A stretch of 64,000 nucleotides of DNA, from positions 10,740,434 to 10,804,433 of the forward strand of contig NC_050099.1 in the NCBI RefSeq assembly GCF_902167145.1, in the 5' to 3' direction. The translations under genes were made by a program, and so were the position numbers. Positions 53,037-64,000 of the stretch are shown piece after piece; the stretch's first letter is position 1; every line of letters starts with the position of its first letter. Origin of the DNA: Zea mays (lineage: Eukaryota > Streptophyta > Magnoliopsida > Poales > Poaceae). Below the pieces are notes generated by a model, which worked only from the letters and a program-made list of their open reading frames with translations, made no database searches and had not been told where the DNA came from.

Positions 53037-56000
53037 ATGGCAGACAACGAGCAGCCTAGTATGGATGTGGTCTGCACCGGTGCGTCTAACAAAGTTGATG
53101 AAGACGCGACCAAACTTGAATGGTAGACAACGAGCAGCTCCGGTGAAGGGAGCGGGGAGGATAGTTCTAGTGACGACAATCCTTGTACTCCTATACCTCC
53201 AAGGAAGAAAAAAACATCAGATGAATAGGGATGCAGTAAGGAAGTCGATGCTCTCTGCTATGGCCAAGATGTTTCGTGGGTGGAAGGCCGAGATGAATAG
53301 GGAATTTGTTAAGAAGAATAAGGTTTCTCCGCCCAAGAAAATGGGGAAAATCACTCAAGCTCAGTGGGAGGAATTTGTTCGTCAGAAGACCGAACTGAAG
53401 GCCAAAGAACTGGGCGAAACTAATTCTCAGAGAGCGAAGATGAACAAACACCCCCATCGCCTGGGGTCAACTGGATATCACCATAAAGTTGTGCAGTGGA
53501 ACAGGATAATCGAGGAAGCTATAACTAACGGCACTTTGGACCCAATATTAAAAGATATCGATGAGCGAGCTATTCGTTGGATCTTAGGTCGGGCAGGTTT
53601 GAGTGAGGACGGCAAACTTTTGCATCCAGAATTGGTAGGCGAAGTTTCGACAAAAATTCAAGAATATGCAGATAAGAGAAAAAAGGAGAATTTAAGCCTC
53701 GGAGGGAGAATGACATACTAACTGCAGCACTAGGCAATCCTGAACACACTGGACGGGCTCGGGGAATCTCTTCTAAGATTTCCTGGAGAGAGGCGTTTCC
53801 AGAGTATGCGTCGTCATATAGGAAACACGAGAAGTCGAAAAGGACCCTTGAAGAGACTATTGATGAAAGGGTACAAAAGGCTATTAATGACGTGATGAAC
53901 AAAATGAAGAAAACAGAATGCATATCATTTGAACTCAAGCCAAGCCACATGAGTCCACCTATAGTCCCTAGCAGCGTTGGATCTGTGCAAGACTTGACCA
54001 AGTACCCTGTAGACGATATTGTTGAGGACAAGCCTTGCTTTCTTCATATTCCAATCAATCGATCTGAGACAAAAACAAAGCAAGCTGCTACTGGTTTGGT
54101 AAAACCAGGACTTGTTAACTACAAGGATAATCCTGTCCCGCCACACTATGCTGTGGTCCAAGTTCTAGAAATCACAGACAGTGGTTGTGAAGATTAGGAG
54201 ATAGATTTTCCAGTTGAGGGGATCATAACTTTGCAGGAGGCAATGAACGAGTTGGTCCTTTGGCATCGACGCGACATCAAGTTGGGTGATGAGCCGAATT
54301 CAACACCAATGCAACAAAAAGATAGTTCGATCATTCCACACCCCATGGTGCAGGAAAATATGACACCGACCTCCAAAAAATCGTTGAAACAATCATATCA
54401 CCTCTTGCGAAGGAACTCAACGAGGGGGACGTAGACAAAATTGTTCCTCGGAATGTCGACGTCAACATCAAAAAGGAACCAAAGGTTGGCACCAATGTTG
54501 AAGGGCCAACTATTTCAAAGAAAATTCATAAGCGAATCGCCACTGACGATGTCAAGAAACCGTCAGAATCAGTGGCACGCTACCTGCATAAATTGCAGAG
54601 AGTTATGACAAATCAATCAAAAGCGGAATCAGCATCTCATGGAGTAGGCACACGGTCCCAAATAGACAATTTCGAAGTATGGGAAGAAGATGGAATGATT
54701 CATACTCGAGAATCATTACGTCCTAAAACCAATATCTCGGTATACAAGAAGGAGGATGTTCCTCCAAAATTTGTGAATGGGAGGCCGTTCTTGACGACGG
54801 TGCAACTTTCTAAGTTGTCGACTCCGGAGATTAGAATGCATGAGTGGTACATGGTGGCTAGCAACAAATACAAACTCGAGGACTTCACATTTGTTGTGCC
54901 AGAAGATGCATTTTGGAGCAATGATCATATAGATCCTGTGCGGCATTTATTCTTTGACGATCTCTGGTCGTTGTACCACCGACAAAGGATGGAAACCAAC
55001 TACTTAACCCTCTTTTTCTTGTAAGTACCTCTAAACTTTCATATTTGTTAGTTTTGTACACGCACACATAAACGAGAGTCTAACGATTAACACTATTACA
55101 CGTAGGATGCAATACATGGATGATAAGAAGAAACAACTTAAGACAGGGTTTCTTGACCCGTTGATGATATCCCAAGCTCGCTACAAAGTAGTTGCTCGGA
55201 GGCATGGAGAAGAATACAAAGACTTGGACGATGCTGAATTTGAGAAAGCCGTCAAACAGAATCAGAGAAAGAAAATGAAGGTAATGGCGGCATACATTGG
55301 ACGAGCCATGTATAATCATGTACAACATGACAATGACTTAATAATAGCTCCGCACCACTTTAAGTAAGTTATCGACATGGTTTAATTTTGAACTATAAAG
55401 TATGGCAATCGTGATCTTAACATGTGTTTTCGTCTATGTCTATATAGTGACCACTACATTTGTATCATGATCTGGCCAAAGGATGGTAAAGTCGTGGTCT
55501 TCGACTCACTGAGAATGGAAAAGGCTAAGTATAATGACTTCTTGAAGATTTTAGAGAAGTATGATTATTATTGCACACTTGTACTTATTACAACTTAACA
55601 AATGTATTCTTAATCTCACAATGCTATTCTTATATGCAGTGCATACCGTTTTTATTGGAAAGATCTTGGCGGCGAACATCCAGAGGACAAGCCTAATTTG
55701 TCAATATCATTATTTCTATATGGTGACAAACAACCTCCGGGTACTGTCTTGTGCGCTTATTATGTATGCGAATGGTGTCGTGTCACCTTCCATTACATGG
55801 TCAATCGTGAGGATGTAAGTTCGCTATCATTGTCTATGTTGCAATTTTTATGTTATATTGTTGCTCATCACATTACTCTTAGCACCGCTTGCTTTTTGCT
55901 TTCATTGCAGGTTCCTAAATCCAAGATCAATACTGAATGGTTAGAAAGAGATATGGTTTCCGTCGGCGTTGCTAAGGTTGTAAGAGACTTGCTTTACTTT

Positions 56001-56105
56001 ATGCGCCGTGAAGTTCTTCATCAACAAGGGCTATTCTACAATACAAATGGAAATTTGCAAAAATTCCCAGAACTAAGTTTGTACACAATATCACACAGTG
56101 TTTAG
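53037..56105 (+). pseudogene. CACTA TNP1-like gene with C-terminal Ulp1/C48 protease domain, decayed
   Basis: Starts MADNEQPSMDVVCTGASNK at 53037, with in-frame stops near 53124 and 53226. 53230-53721 has a basic helical region (KMGKITQAQWEEFVRQKTEL, HPHRLGSTGYHHKVVQWNRI) of the plant transposase type. 53735-54197, 54230-54430 and 54572-55020 continue it in changed frames. Four short GT-AG introns can be read near the end: 55021-55105, 55364-55447, 55559-55639 and 55815-55910. The spliced C-terminus is a Ulp1-like cysteine protease domain: His in NDHYICIMIWP, Asp in VVFDSL, Gln in DKQPPGTV and Cys in VLCAYYVCEWC, the complete catalytic set. Stop TAG at 56103-56105. Ulp1-like domains are known in several plant transposon proteins. 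Whether this one cleaves SUMO-like partners is unknown. Confidence 0.75.
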
Positions 56106-56159
56106 GTCTTTAGTTAGGAACTTTAGATGTTTAGTTGTCTATGAAACTTTGAGATGTTT

Positions 56160-56430
56160 AGTTGTATATGGAACTTGATATGTGTATAAATCTGTGTATG
56201 ACGATGGAACTTGATATGTGGATGAATCTGTGTATTATACCTGTTATGGAACTTGTAATCTATGTATTATACCTATTATGAAACTTGTAATATGTGTAAA
56301 TCTGTGTATGTGTATGAAACTGTGTATAATCTGTGTATTATGCAATCTGTGTGAATCTGTGTATAATCTGTGTATGAAATCTGTGTATATTCTGTGTTTG
56401 AAAATTCTGTATATATGAATCTGTATAATG
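56160..56430 (+). repeat. Degenerate minisatellite of TCTGTGTAT units
   Basis: Repeated AATCTGTGTATG and TATGGAACTTG words in tandem, in the 3' region of the decayed CACTA gene. Probably replication slippage; no coding role seen. Confidence 0.7.
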
Positions 56431-56439
56431 AAAACCGTC

Positions 56440-56672
56440 TGTGATTTATATTGTATGCAGTCGGACTTATATAAAAACCGCCTGTGATGTGTGGCTATCA
56501 CAGGCGGTTCCTTTGAACTGGACCGCCTGTAATCTGTGTTTTTCACAGGCGGTTTTTGATTGACCGCCTGTGATGTTGTTTTACATTACAGACGGTGCAC
56601 CACAAGCGGTTCCTGGAACCGCCTGTGTAGTGTCGAACCAAACCGCCTGTACAGAGGTATGCTGTAGTAGTG
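56440..56672. repeat. Subterminal ACCGCCTGTGA array and TIR
   Basis: About ten ACCGCCTGT or complementary motifs in both orientations, spaced 15-30 bp apart, ending at the GTAGTAGTG terminus. Probably binding sites for the element's own TNP1-like protein. Confidence 0.8.
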
Positions 56673-57118
56673 GTTGTGCTGTTTTTGTTTCCCTTCTTTT
56701 TTATTTTTGCGACGAATATGTATATTTGTACGATATATATATACGAGCATGCATCAGAGCATGACGAAAGTTCTTGATGCGGACGGCAAAAAACTATCCA
56801 AACAAAATAGCTAATAACTCATACGCTTTAGCCTTGCCCAAATGCACTACCGGAATCGCGTTCTTTGCCGAGTGTCTAAGACACTCGGCAAAGGCTATTT
56901 TACACTCGGCAAAGGCTTTGCCGAGTGTAACACTCGGCAAAGAACACTCGGCAAAGATTTCATCGGCAAAGGGTTCTTTGCCGAGTGCTTTTTTTCGGAC
57001 ACTCGGCAAAGACTTTGCCGAGTGTCAAAAAGCACTCGGCAAAGAAAAACACTCGGCAAATTAAGAATCGAAAAAATTAAAAAAAAACAGCAAAACATTT
57101 TTTAAATTCTAGGAACAA

Positions 57119-57328
57119 CTCTCCAACCCTACTCTATTACCTTACCTGTTGCCCTATCATTTTTCACTATTATTTTGAATCAAACTTATATGTTTTGTAA
57201 ATGGTGAGATTCGAACTCACAACCTCTCCAACCTACCCTATTACCTTACCTGTTGCCCTATCATTTTTCACTATTATTTTGAATCAAACTTATATGTTTT
57301 GTAAATGGTGAGATTCGAACTCACAACC
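57119..57328 (+). repeat. 105 bp tandem duplication inside the CACTA copy
   Basis: Two units, 57119-57223 and 57224 to about 57328, each running from CTCTCCAACC through CACTATTATTTTGAATCAAA to GATTCGAACTCACAACC, almost identical. It duplicates the B-box-like segment of the tRNA-like region. Confidence 0.85.
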
Positions 57329-57372
57329 TCTCTCTCGCGCATACCCTTCTATACCACTACACTACTACACCA
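57311..57372 (-). other. tRNA-like A-box/B-box pair, second copy
   Basis: Same arrangement as at 24072-24133: TGGTGTAGTAG (57372-57362) and AGTTCGAATCT (57321-57311) on the minus strand with the same 40 bp spacing. The tandem duplication adds a further B-box-like word near 57206-57216. Confidence 0.35.
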
Positions 57373-58203
57373 ATTATGTTTATACTACGTTTTCATTCCT
57401 CATGTACTATAACAAATCGAGAGTAATTTGATTATTTAAGGCACTAAATGAGTTCATTTGAAAATGTGACCAACTATAAAGTTGCATAACTTTTTGAGAT
57501 CTAAAAGTTTTATTTTAATAGTTTCTACATCCGAGACCATTTATAAAATTTGAATTTTAAATTTAAAAACTTCACACGAAATTTTCAATGATAAGATGAT
57601 TTCAAATCAAAAAAATGTCAACTACAAAGTTTCATTACATTTCAAGACCTACAACTTTTATTTTGGTAGTTTTTCCATCCGAGACAGTTTGAAAAATTCA
57701 TATTTCAAAATTCAAACATAGTTTTGCATAACAAGATGATTTCAAACTAAAACATTGTCAACTACAAAGTTTTATAACTCTTCAATACCTACAACTTTCA
57801 TGTTGGTGGTTTTTCCTTTCGAAGTCGTTTTCAAAATTCAAATTTTAAATTTTTAAAATTCAGACATAGTTTTCGTTGACAATATGACTTCAAATGAAAA
57901 AGTTGTCAACTATAAACTTCTATAACTTCTCAAGATCTACAAAGTTTATTTTGGTTGTTTGATAATTTGTTTATCTCAGATGATGGTTATAACAATATGC
58001 ACAAATTCTATACGTCTCTCTCGTAGTTTCATAAACTACGAGAGAGATATAGGTTTTGTGAACAAATTTATTTTTATTTTGTCATATGAAGAAATGTTCA
58101 ATATATAAATTGTACATCATGATGAGTTATACAAATTTGTAGTTGAAAACTTTTTCATTTGAATTAATTTACTACTTTAAAATGTGATTTTTAAATTGTC
58201 TTT

Positions 58204-60461
58204 CTTATGGGTTAAGAAAGATCCTAACCAACTTATAAAGTGGACTCTATCTCTATGAGTATCATTTGTGAAGTTGGAAAAGATGACATGTGTGTGTCAC
58301 TCGCACGAGCTCGCTCGCCGAGACGAGACAGATGGATAGGACAGTGCGAACGTGTGAGGTGTTGTGCTAGAATTTGATTTTTGCAGTTACGAATAACGAT
58401 GGTGACCATAATGATCGATCTGGGCATTAACATGAATGTTACTAGCAACTTCTGGAATTAATCCTATCAATAGCGCCCAAGTTCACGTATTATGAACGAA
58501 CTGTGTCTAGTTTCTTCCCCTCGATCTTAAGTGTGCTTAGGAGATGCATGGCTCCCTTCTCCCTCAAAGCTTTCTGCCATCACTGAGAACACCACATCTC
58601 CATAACCATAGCTCAGCGCGTGGCAAGAGCAGGCCTCCGGAAACCCCTATTTATTTGTTGAAGATACTGCTCGATCGGGATGATAGGACCAATAACGCAC
58701 GTGAAGCTGCTGCTACTGGTTCGATCTCTGGTAGCGTGCACGTACATACACGTACGCACGCATCTTGCTTGGAGATCGAGTTTTCCGTTTTGGATCCTAC
58801 TAGTTAATTTAATTGAAGTTTAAGCAAAGCATTGACCACTAGCCATATCGTATTAATTAGCTTAGGTAGCTAGGTCAAGGTCAAGCGCACTAGCTAGCAA
58901 GTACTACAGCTACGTCAATTTAATTATCTGTCAGTAACATTTCAGTAAACCTAGGCGACGACTGATTCGAGGATCGCTACTTGAGTTCCATGGACTGGAG
59001 TCCGCTTGCCATTATTATTATTATTATGAATCCACGATCTGTACGTGCATGGCCCAGCGCGCAGGGCAATATGCAAGCTAGCTAGGTCAACGTACTGGAG
59101 CTAATTAGTAGCTCCCAGATGATAGTAGTGTGTGCCAATGACTCACGTACGTACGCCGCATTGGGTTTTTCCGCCATGAACTAACTTGCATTGTTTGCCC
59201 TTCGGTTTCACTGCTAGTATACCATGCATACGTATATGTTTGGTTTATGCATGCATGCATGCATGCCCTTTCCATCAAGTACAAATAACAAACGCAATGT
59301 AAGCACGTCGTCGCTTATATTAATTACCTGTTTCAGTACAGGCACACCAAGGTCAGCTGCCTAACTCCAGGTTAGTACTTTTTTTGTCGTTCAAAAATAG
59401 CACAGTTAGCTGCAGGGGTCCAAAGAATCGACTTTAATTTGAAACGAACGACCCAGTGTTACAGAAAGGGAGAGACAGATTTAAAAAACATTCAGTGGAA
59501 AGAGTTTTACTCGGATTCATTTCTATTAAGAATTTCTTCTTGTTGTTTTTTTTTTCATCCCACCACGTACCTGTTTGATTCAAACAGGGACTATACAGAG
59601 AATATATACATCTGTGTGGAGAAATAAAGACACCTTCCGAGAGTTAGCTGATAATGATCATATATATGTGAAATAGCACCGGATCGGATCTGCACGTCGT
59701 ACGACGAATACAGAAAGGAGGAGAGAAAAAAAAATAACAGCAGATCAATAATTAACTACGTACGTGTGTACGTGCGTCGTCGTGCAACTGTACAAAAATC
59801 ATTCATGTGGCAAATGCTGGTACGAGAGCAAAGTTCTTGCACTACTGCATCGTATAGACGAACAAACTGGCGCGTACGCGCGGTACGCGCTGATTCATCA
59901 GTTCGTGCTAGCTAGCTTCTTGACCGCCCCAAACCAAACTAGCGTTCGACCTGGAATTTCCGGCCAGACGGCTGAGAAATGGCACACGCAACAAATGTCT
60001 CATCATGGATCTACATTGTTTTGTAGGGTCCTACTATGACCGACCTCGGTAACGAATCCAAATTTTGTTTGTGTTCTACCTATTTTTTGTCGGTTCCATA
60101 TTATAAATTGTTTTATTTTTTTAGAAAGTCAAAACATCTCAAATTTAATCAAATTTGCATAACAAAATAATAATAATAATAATAATTAGATTCTTTATTA
60201 ATTATATTTTTATAGTGCTTCCCACATCCCAAAGTCCAACTTTATCAATTTTGCATAACAAAAAAAAAGTCTTGGTCATTATGGGTAGCCGCCGCGTAGG
60301 GGGGGTATCCGGGCATGCACAGGAAAACTGAAAATTGGAGGGTCCAATGCGCAAGAAAATAGATACAGTACGCTCTGCATCTGACCATCTCCAGTTCTCC
60401 ACCTCCAATCCTTCTCCCATAAGAGACAAGAACGAGGTCGTCTCGCCATCGCCGCCACTCC
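58204..60461. other. Intergenic, upstream of the epimerase gene
   Basis: No gene found. Contains (TGCA)n near 59245-59265, (AAT)n near 60168-60188, and many ACGTAC and GCTAGC words. 60050-60240 is AT-rich and may be a degraded MITE. The region would include the distal promoter of the epimerase gene. Confidence 0.4.
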
Positions 60462-60468
60462 TATTTAA
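60462..60468 (+). promoter_or_regulatory. Possible TATA-like element of the GME gene
   Basis: TATTTAA in CCTATTTAAGAGC, about 140 bp before the 5'UTR intron donor; a plausible core promoter position. Confidence 0.4.
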
Positions 60469-60609
60469 GAGCTGCCGGAGGTGGGGGTAGATCCGGCGAG
60501 CCGTTCCCGCTGTCCAGATTCAGGAACTAGACTCCTCCGGTCCGGTCCTCCCCCTCCCGCCCCGTCTCGCTCCAGCGGCTCCACGCCACCGTTTGCCATT
60601 CACTGCCAG

Positions 60610-60988
60610 GTATACAGTCTGCCCCCTCCCCTCTTTGGGGGGGAAAAACTTCCCGCCGGCGCTCGGGGTCTGGAGCACCAGTTCTTCTAGGATCGCCGCG
60701 TGGTTTAGGTGTCGCGCGCTCGTGCCCGCGCATTTGTTTTGTCGCTCGCGCGCCGTGAGTGAGCTGCTCTTCATCCTTTCGTTTCGCCTTATCGAAAACA
60801 GGGGGAGCAAAAGCTGTTGCCCTGTAGTTTGTTTTCCTGAAAAATATTGTGGGTTTAAGAAAAAAGTTTGTTTTCCTGAAAAATATTGTGGGTTTACTCT
60901 CATGGTCATGGCCGATGAGCGCTACAGAGATCGTGTTGGCTCTATTTGGTTAGTTTTCGTCCTAAGGCTCGATCTTCTGCGTGTGCAG
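60610..60988 (+). other. 5'UTR intron of GME
   Basis: Donor CCAG|GTATAC at 60609/60610 and acceptor GTGTGCAG at 60987-60988, one base before the start codon. 379 bp. Contains a 32 bp direct duplication (60826-60857 and 60865-60896). Leader introns often raise expression of plant housekeeping genes. Confidence 0.7.
60826..60896 (+). repeat. 32 bp direct duplication in the GME leader intron
   Basis: AGTTTGTTTTCCTGAAAAAT... occurs twice, identical over 32 bp, separated by 7 bp (AGAAAAA). Confidence 0.9.
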
Positions 60989-60989
60989 A

Positions 60990-63945
60990 ATGGCGCTCAA
61001 CAAGGAGTACACGTACGCGGAGCTGGAGAAGGAGCCGTACTGGCCGTTCGAGAAGCTGCGGGTCTCCATCACCGGGGCCGGCGGGTTCATCGCCTCCCAC
61101 ATCGCGCGCCGCCTCAAGGGCGAGGGCCACTACGTCGTCGCCTCCGACTGGAAGAGGAACGAGCACATGCCCGAGGACATGTTCTGCCACGAGTTCCACC
61201 TCGTGGACCTGAGGGTCATGGACAACTGCCTCAAGGTCACCACGGGGGTTGACCACGTGTTCAACCTCGCGGCTGACATGGGTGGGATGGGGTTCATCCA
61301 GTCCAACCACTCCGTCATCATGTACAACAACACCATGATCAGCTTTAACATGCTTGAGGCTGCTAGAATTAACGGCGTCAAGAGGTAATTTCCAGCCTCA
61401 AGGTAGCTGCTCTTTGTTTATCATGCGTGCATTTACCCTGGTGAGCTAGTTTCATATATATTGCCTCCAGTGCTAAATCTGTTCAGTTAGGAAAATCTTG
61501 AAATCAAAGATAATACTTCTGTTCATGAAAGCTTTGCTCAATTTCTACATCTGAAGAATTATTAAACGGCCTGTGTTCATTAGTATATTCTGGAAATTTA
61601 TTTACAGTTGACATGTTTCCTTTCCTCTTGGGTTTGTATATTGTATTGGCCCACAAGAGGGAAGTATTCATTGGGCATTGGCCACATGAAAACTGCTGTC
61701 AGATGCAGCTGAGGTTAATTTAGAGCCCATCTCTTGCAAAAAAAAAAAAGTTTGAAATTTCTGTCGTTTACATGGCAGGTTCTTCTATGCATCAAGTGCC
61801 TGCATCTACCCTGAGTTCAAGCAGCTGGAAACTGTAGTTAGCTTGAAGGAGTCCGATGCTTGGCCTGCCGAGGTTTCTAATAAACTTCTGCATTTCTTTA
61901 CGCTCGTGTTAGCTGTCACCTACTTGAGCTGTGACTTGCGATGGCAAAATGGTTTTTACTGAACTGATGCCTAATTTTTAGCCTCAAGATGCCTATGGCC
62001 TGGAAAAACTCGCGACTGAGGAGCTGTGCAAGCACTATACAAAGGATTTTGGCATCGAGTGCCGGATTGGTCGCTTTCACAACATATATGGTCCCTTCGG
62101 CACATGGAAAGGTCAGTTTGCTATCTGGTAGCTAGTAGTATTTTGCCAGTTCTTTGTTGGTGCTATCGATTTTCTAGATGACGTTGTCCTATGTTTATTG
62201 CTTGGCAATATAGGTGGAAGGGAGAAGGCGCCTGCTGCTTTCTGCAGGAAGGCTCTGACCTCCACAGGGCGCTTTGAGATGTGGGGTGATGGCCTGCAAA
62301 CCAGATCCTTCACATTTATTGATGAATGTGTTGAAGGTGTCCTTAGGTAAGCGAAATTTAATCTACCTTTGACTTCTACATTATAATATTTCCTTTTTCT
62401 TTCAGATATCTTAGATTTAAGATCATACTAACTAGCATCAACCTCGTATTGCTACTATGTCCCAAGAGAAAGGATTAGTGGTCTCTGATGTGCGGTTTTA
62501 TAGGGGCCCTTGAAATTTCCGTTGAAATATGTGGTGGGACGAAAAGATATGCTTTGATAAACACGTTTTATATGGGCCTTACCATTTTGTGTAAGGCCTT
62601 TCTTGAAACATCCATCTAGTTCATACAGAACGATAACTGCACTATTAATTTGCTTGTGGCTCTTCAGAAATTCATGCCGTGCTGCAAATTCTACAAGATG
62701 CATAGACAGAGTAGTTCTTCACTTCTAAAACAGACATGCTCCTTCTGAAATAGGCAAAATGTCCTGTAGTTTTTGTTGCTTATGTCACTCTTTAGCTTGG
62801 ACGCGATGGTCATATACTCATTTTTCACAAGTTCAACCTTAAAATGCAACCGAACAGTGAATCTGCTAAAAGATACTGTTCTCCCAAGTGTTTTCTCAAC
62901 CAATAGTCACGAAGTATCGGAGAAAGAATGAAAAACTGTGAAACCTGCCTTCCATTTCTGAGCTTTGAATTAGTATCCTTGAAGCTTTGTACACCTGCAG
63001 CACCTTTGTCTCTGCTTGAACATCAGAGACCGGAGTTGAAAAACAACACAACATTTGGTAGAAAATCGTATTCCATCACATTTGTCTGTATGGTTGAAAA
63101 CAAAAAAGGAGGTCAATCTATATTTTTTTGTTTCTGAGCTCTGAATAAGTATCCTTGAAGCCATATACATCTGCAGCAAGGATCTTCCAAAGCTCAGAAA
63201 GCCTGTACTGTCATCACCTCTGTCTCTGCTTATATATCAGAGATCGGAGTTGAAAAACAGCACGACATATATCAATACGCTAGTAAATTTTATTCATTAA
63301 AGAGTAGCTCCTTATTTTAAATAAAAAGCAAGTAAATCGTATTCCCCTGGCAATTACTTCGCACATCTTCTACAAAAAGGCTTATCTGAGTTCTGAATAA
63401 TACTCGTTTTGGTACAGAAAGTTCCAAATGAAATCCTTTTATGGTGAACTAAGCTGTTATTTTGTCAAACACATCCAGGTTAACAAAGTCCGATTTCCGT
63501 GAGCCTGTAAACATTGGAAGCGACGAAATGGTGAGCATGAACGAGATGGCGGAAATGGTCCTGAGCTTTGAGAACAAGCAGCTGCCCATCCACCACATCC
63601 CCGGGCCGGAGGGCGTGCGTGGGCGCAACTCAGACAACACGCTCATCAAGGAGAAGCTTGGCTGGGCTCCGACTATGAGGCTGAAGGTACTCCACCAAAC
63701 CTCGCACGTACCATCGCTCCAGTCCCTGAGCTGGATCACACCTACATAGTCTGATCGTTCATTGCACTGGACTCAAATTTGGCCTGCAGGACGGGCTGAG
63801 GATCACGTACTCCTGGATCAAGGAGCAGCTTGAGAAGGAGAAGGCCGAGGGCATGGATCTGTCGGTCTACGGATCATCCAAGGTCGTGCAGACACAGGCC
63901 CCGGTTCAGCTCGGCTCCCTCCGCGCCGCTGATGGCAAGGAGTGA
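60990..63945 (+). CDS. GME: GDP-mannose 3,5-epimerase
   Basis: Converts GDP-D-mannose to GDP-L-galactose (and GDP-L-gulose), the step feeding ascorbate synthesis and cell-wall galactose in plants; cytosolic NAD-dependent short-chain dehydrogenase/reductase. Six coding exons: 60990-61384, 61779-61872, 61982-62111, 62214-62346, 63479-63686 and 63790-63945, all with GT-AG introns, joining to 371 residues plus stop, the usual length. Evidence: Rossmann motif SITGAGGFIASHIARRL, NLAADMGGMGFIQSNHS, catalytic SACIYPE (Cys about 140), QDAYGLEKLA (Tyr168, Lys172), GTWKGGREKAPAAFCRK, FTFIDECVEGVLRLTKSDFR and the conserved C-terminus QAPVQLGSLRAADGKE. The match to known plant GME is very close throughout. 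The N-terminus is short (MALNKEYTYAEL). The start is set by the leader-intron acceptor one base upstream. The 3'UTR runs past the window. Confidence 0.97.
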
Positions 63946-64000
63946 ACTTTGGCTGCGCCGGTCAGTTGCAGGGCATGATATACCAGTAATACACAGTTGT

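Larger units (their letters stand above)
52851..56672 (+). mobile_element. CACTA element of a second family (CACTACTACAG ends), left end not found
   Basis: The right terminus at 56672 reads on the minus strand CACTACTACAGCATACCTC, preceded by an array of ACCGCCTGTGAT / ATCACAGGCGGT subterminal motifs (56440-56660). Both motif and TIR differ from the CTTTGCCGAGTG family. Inside is a decayed TNP1-like gene with a C48 protease domain. I could not find a matching CACTACTACAG start on the left; the left limit given is where the gene region becomes recognisable. No TNP2 transposase is present. Confidence 0.75.
56845..58203 (+). mobile_element. Second copy of the 10203-family CACTA element, 3' end missing
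   Basis: Starts CACTACCGGAATCGCG at 56845 and follows the 10203 element closely through the subterminal motifs and the AT-rich middle (CAACTATAAAGTTGCATAAC, TACGTCTCTCTCGTAG hairpin). The match stops at about 58203, where the other copy enters its right motif array. The right subterminal repeats and TIR are thus absent, which would prevent cut-and-paste movement. It carries a ~105 bp internal tandem duplication not present in the other copy. Confidence 0.85.

Noticed and set aside
1..64000. CRISPR array, bacterial operon or phage features
   Set aside because: The repeats are transposon termini, the genes have spliceosomal introns and the content is that of a plant nuclear genome.

Overview
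This 64 kb window comes from a plant nuclear genome, almost certainly a panicoid grass and most probably maize or a close relative. The evidence is GT-AG introns, GC-rich grass-type exons, CACTA transposons whose ends are packed with the CTTTGCCGAGTG / CACTCGGCAAAG motif, a large Tat-type Gypsy retrotransposon, plant L1 LINEs and several MITE types. The species call is an inference. Only two genes look intact, both on the + strand: a two-exon 3-ketoacyl-CoA synthase (45513-49320) and GDP-mannose 3,5-epimerase (60990-63945). Nearly everything else is transposon sequence.

Left part (1-9344): most of a large CACTA (En/Spm) element read leftwards. It carries a broken TNP2-type transposase (6241 to 2742) and a TNP1/Transposase_24-like second gene (about 2680 to 645). 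Its terminal region is GC-rich, followed by a hairpin of about 1.1 kb, and its right end lies at 9344. It sits in LINE remnants that also hold a small foldback element. A second, non-autonomous CACTA element (10203-25244) has been split by a 13.5 kb Gypsy/Tat LTR retrotransposon (10500-24030). The retrotransposon has a perfect CCTAT target duplication and two 1569 bp LTRs that differ at only about 17 sites by hand count, so it is young. Its gag-pol carries one in-frame UAG between protease and reverse transcriptase and a frameshift at the integrase end.

Middle part (25245-45400): two related but distinct L1 LINEs lie head to head (26889 to about 32250 on the - strand; about 32255-37985 on the + strand). 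Both have ORF1 stop codons overlapping the ORF2 start codon. To their right is a decayed DJ-1/PfpI gene fragment (38347-38895, - strand). Then come a Stowaway MITE with TA duplications, an old truncated CACTA copy with its own insertion, and a Tourist MITE with TTA duplications.

Right part (45400-64000): the KCS gene has a 2.27 kb intron that carries a hAT-type MITE (8 bp duplication) and another foldback. Downstream lie an LTR-like GC-rich block, a B3-domain fragment, and a different CACTA family whose decayed gene (53037-56105) ends in a Ulp1/C48 cysteine-protease domain and which terminates at 56672. A second copy of the 10203-type CACTA element (56845-58203, 3' end missing) follows. The window ends with the epimerase gene: a 5'UTR intron and six coding exons giving 371 residues. 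The two genes are unrelated in pathway: KCS elongates fatty acids for waxes and membrane lipids, and the epimerase feeds GDP-L-galactose to ascorbate and cell-wall synthesis. Nothing in the sequence suggests that they work together.
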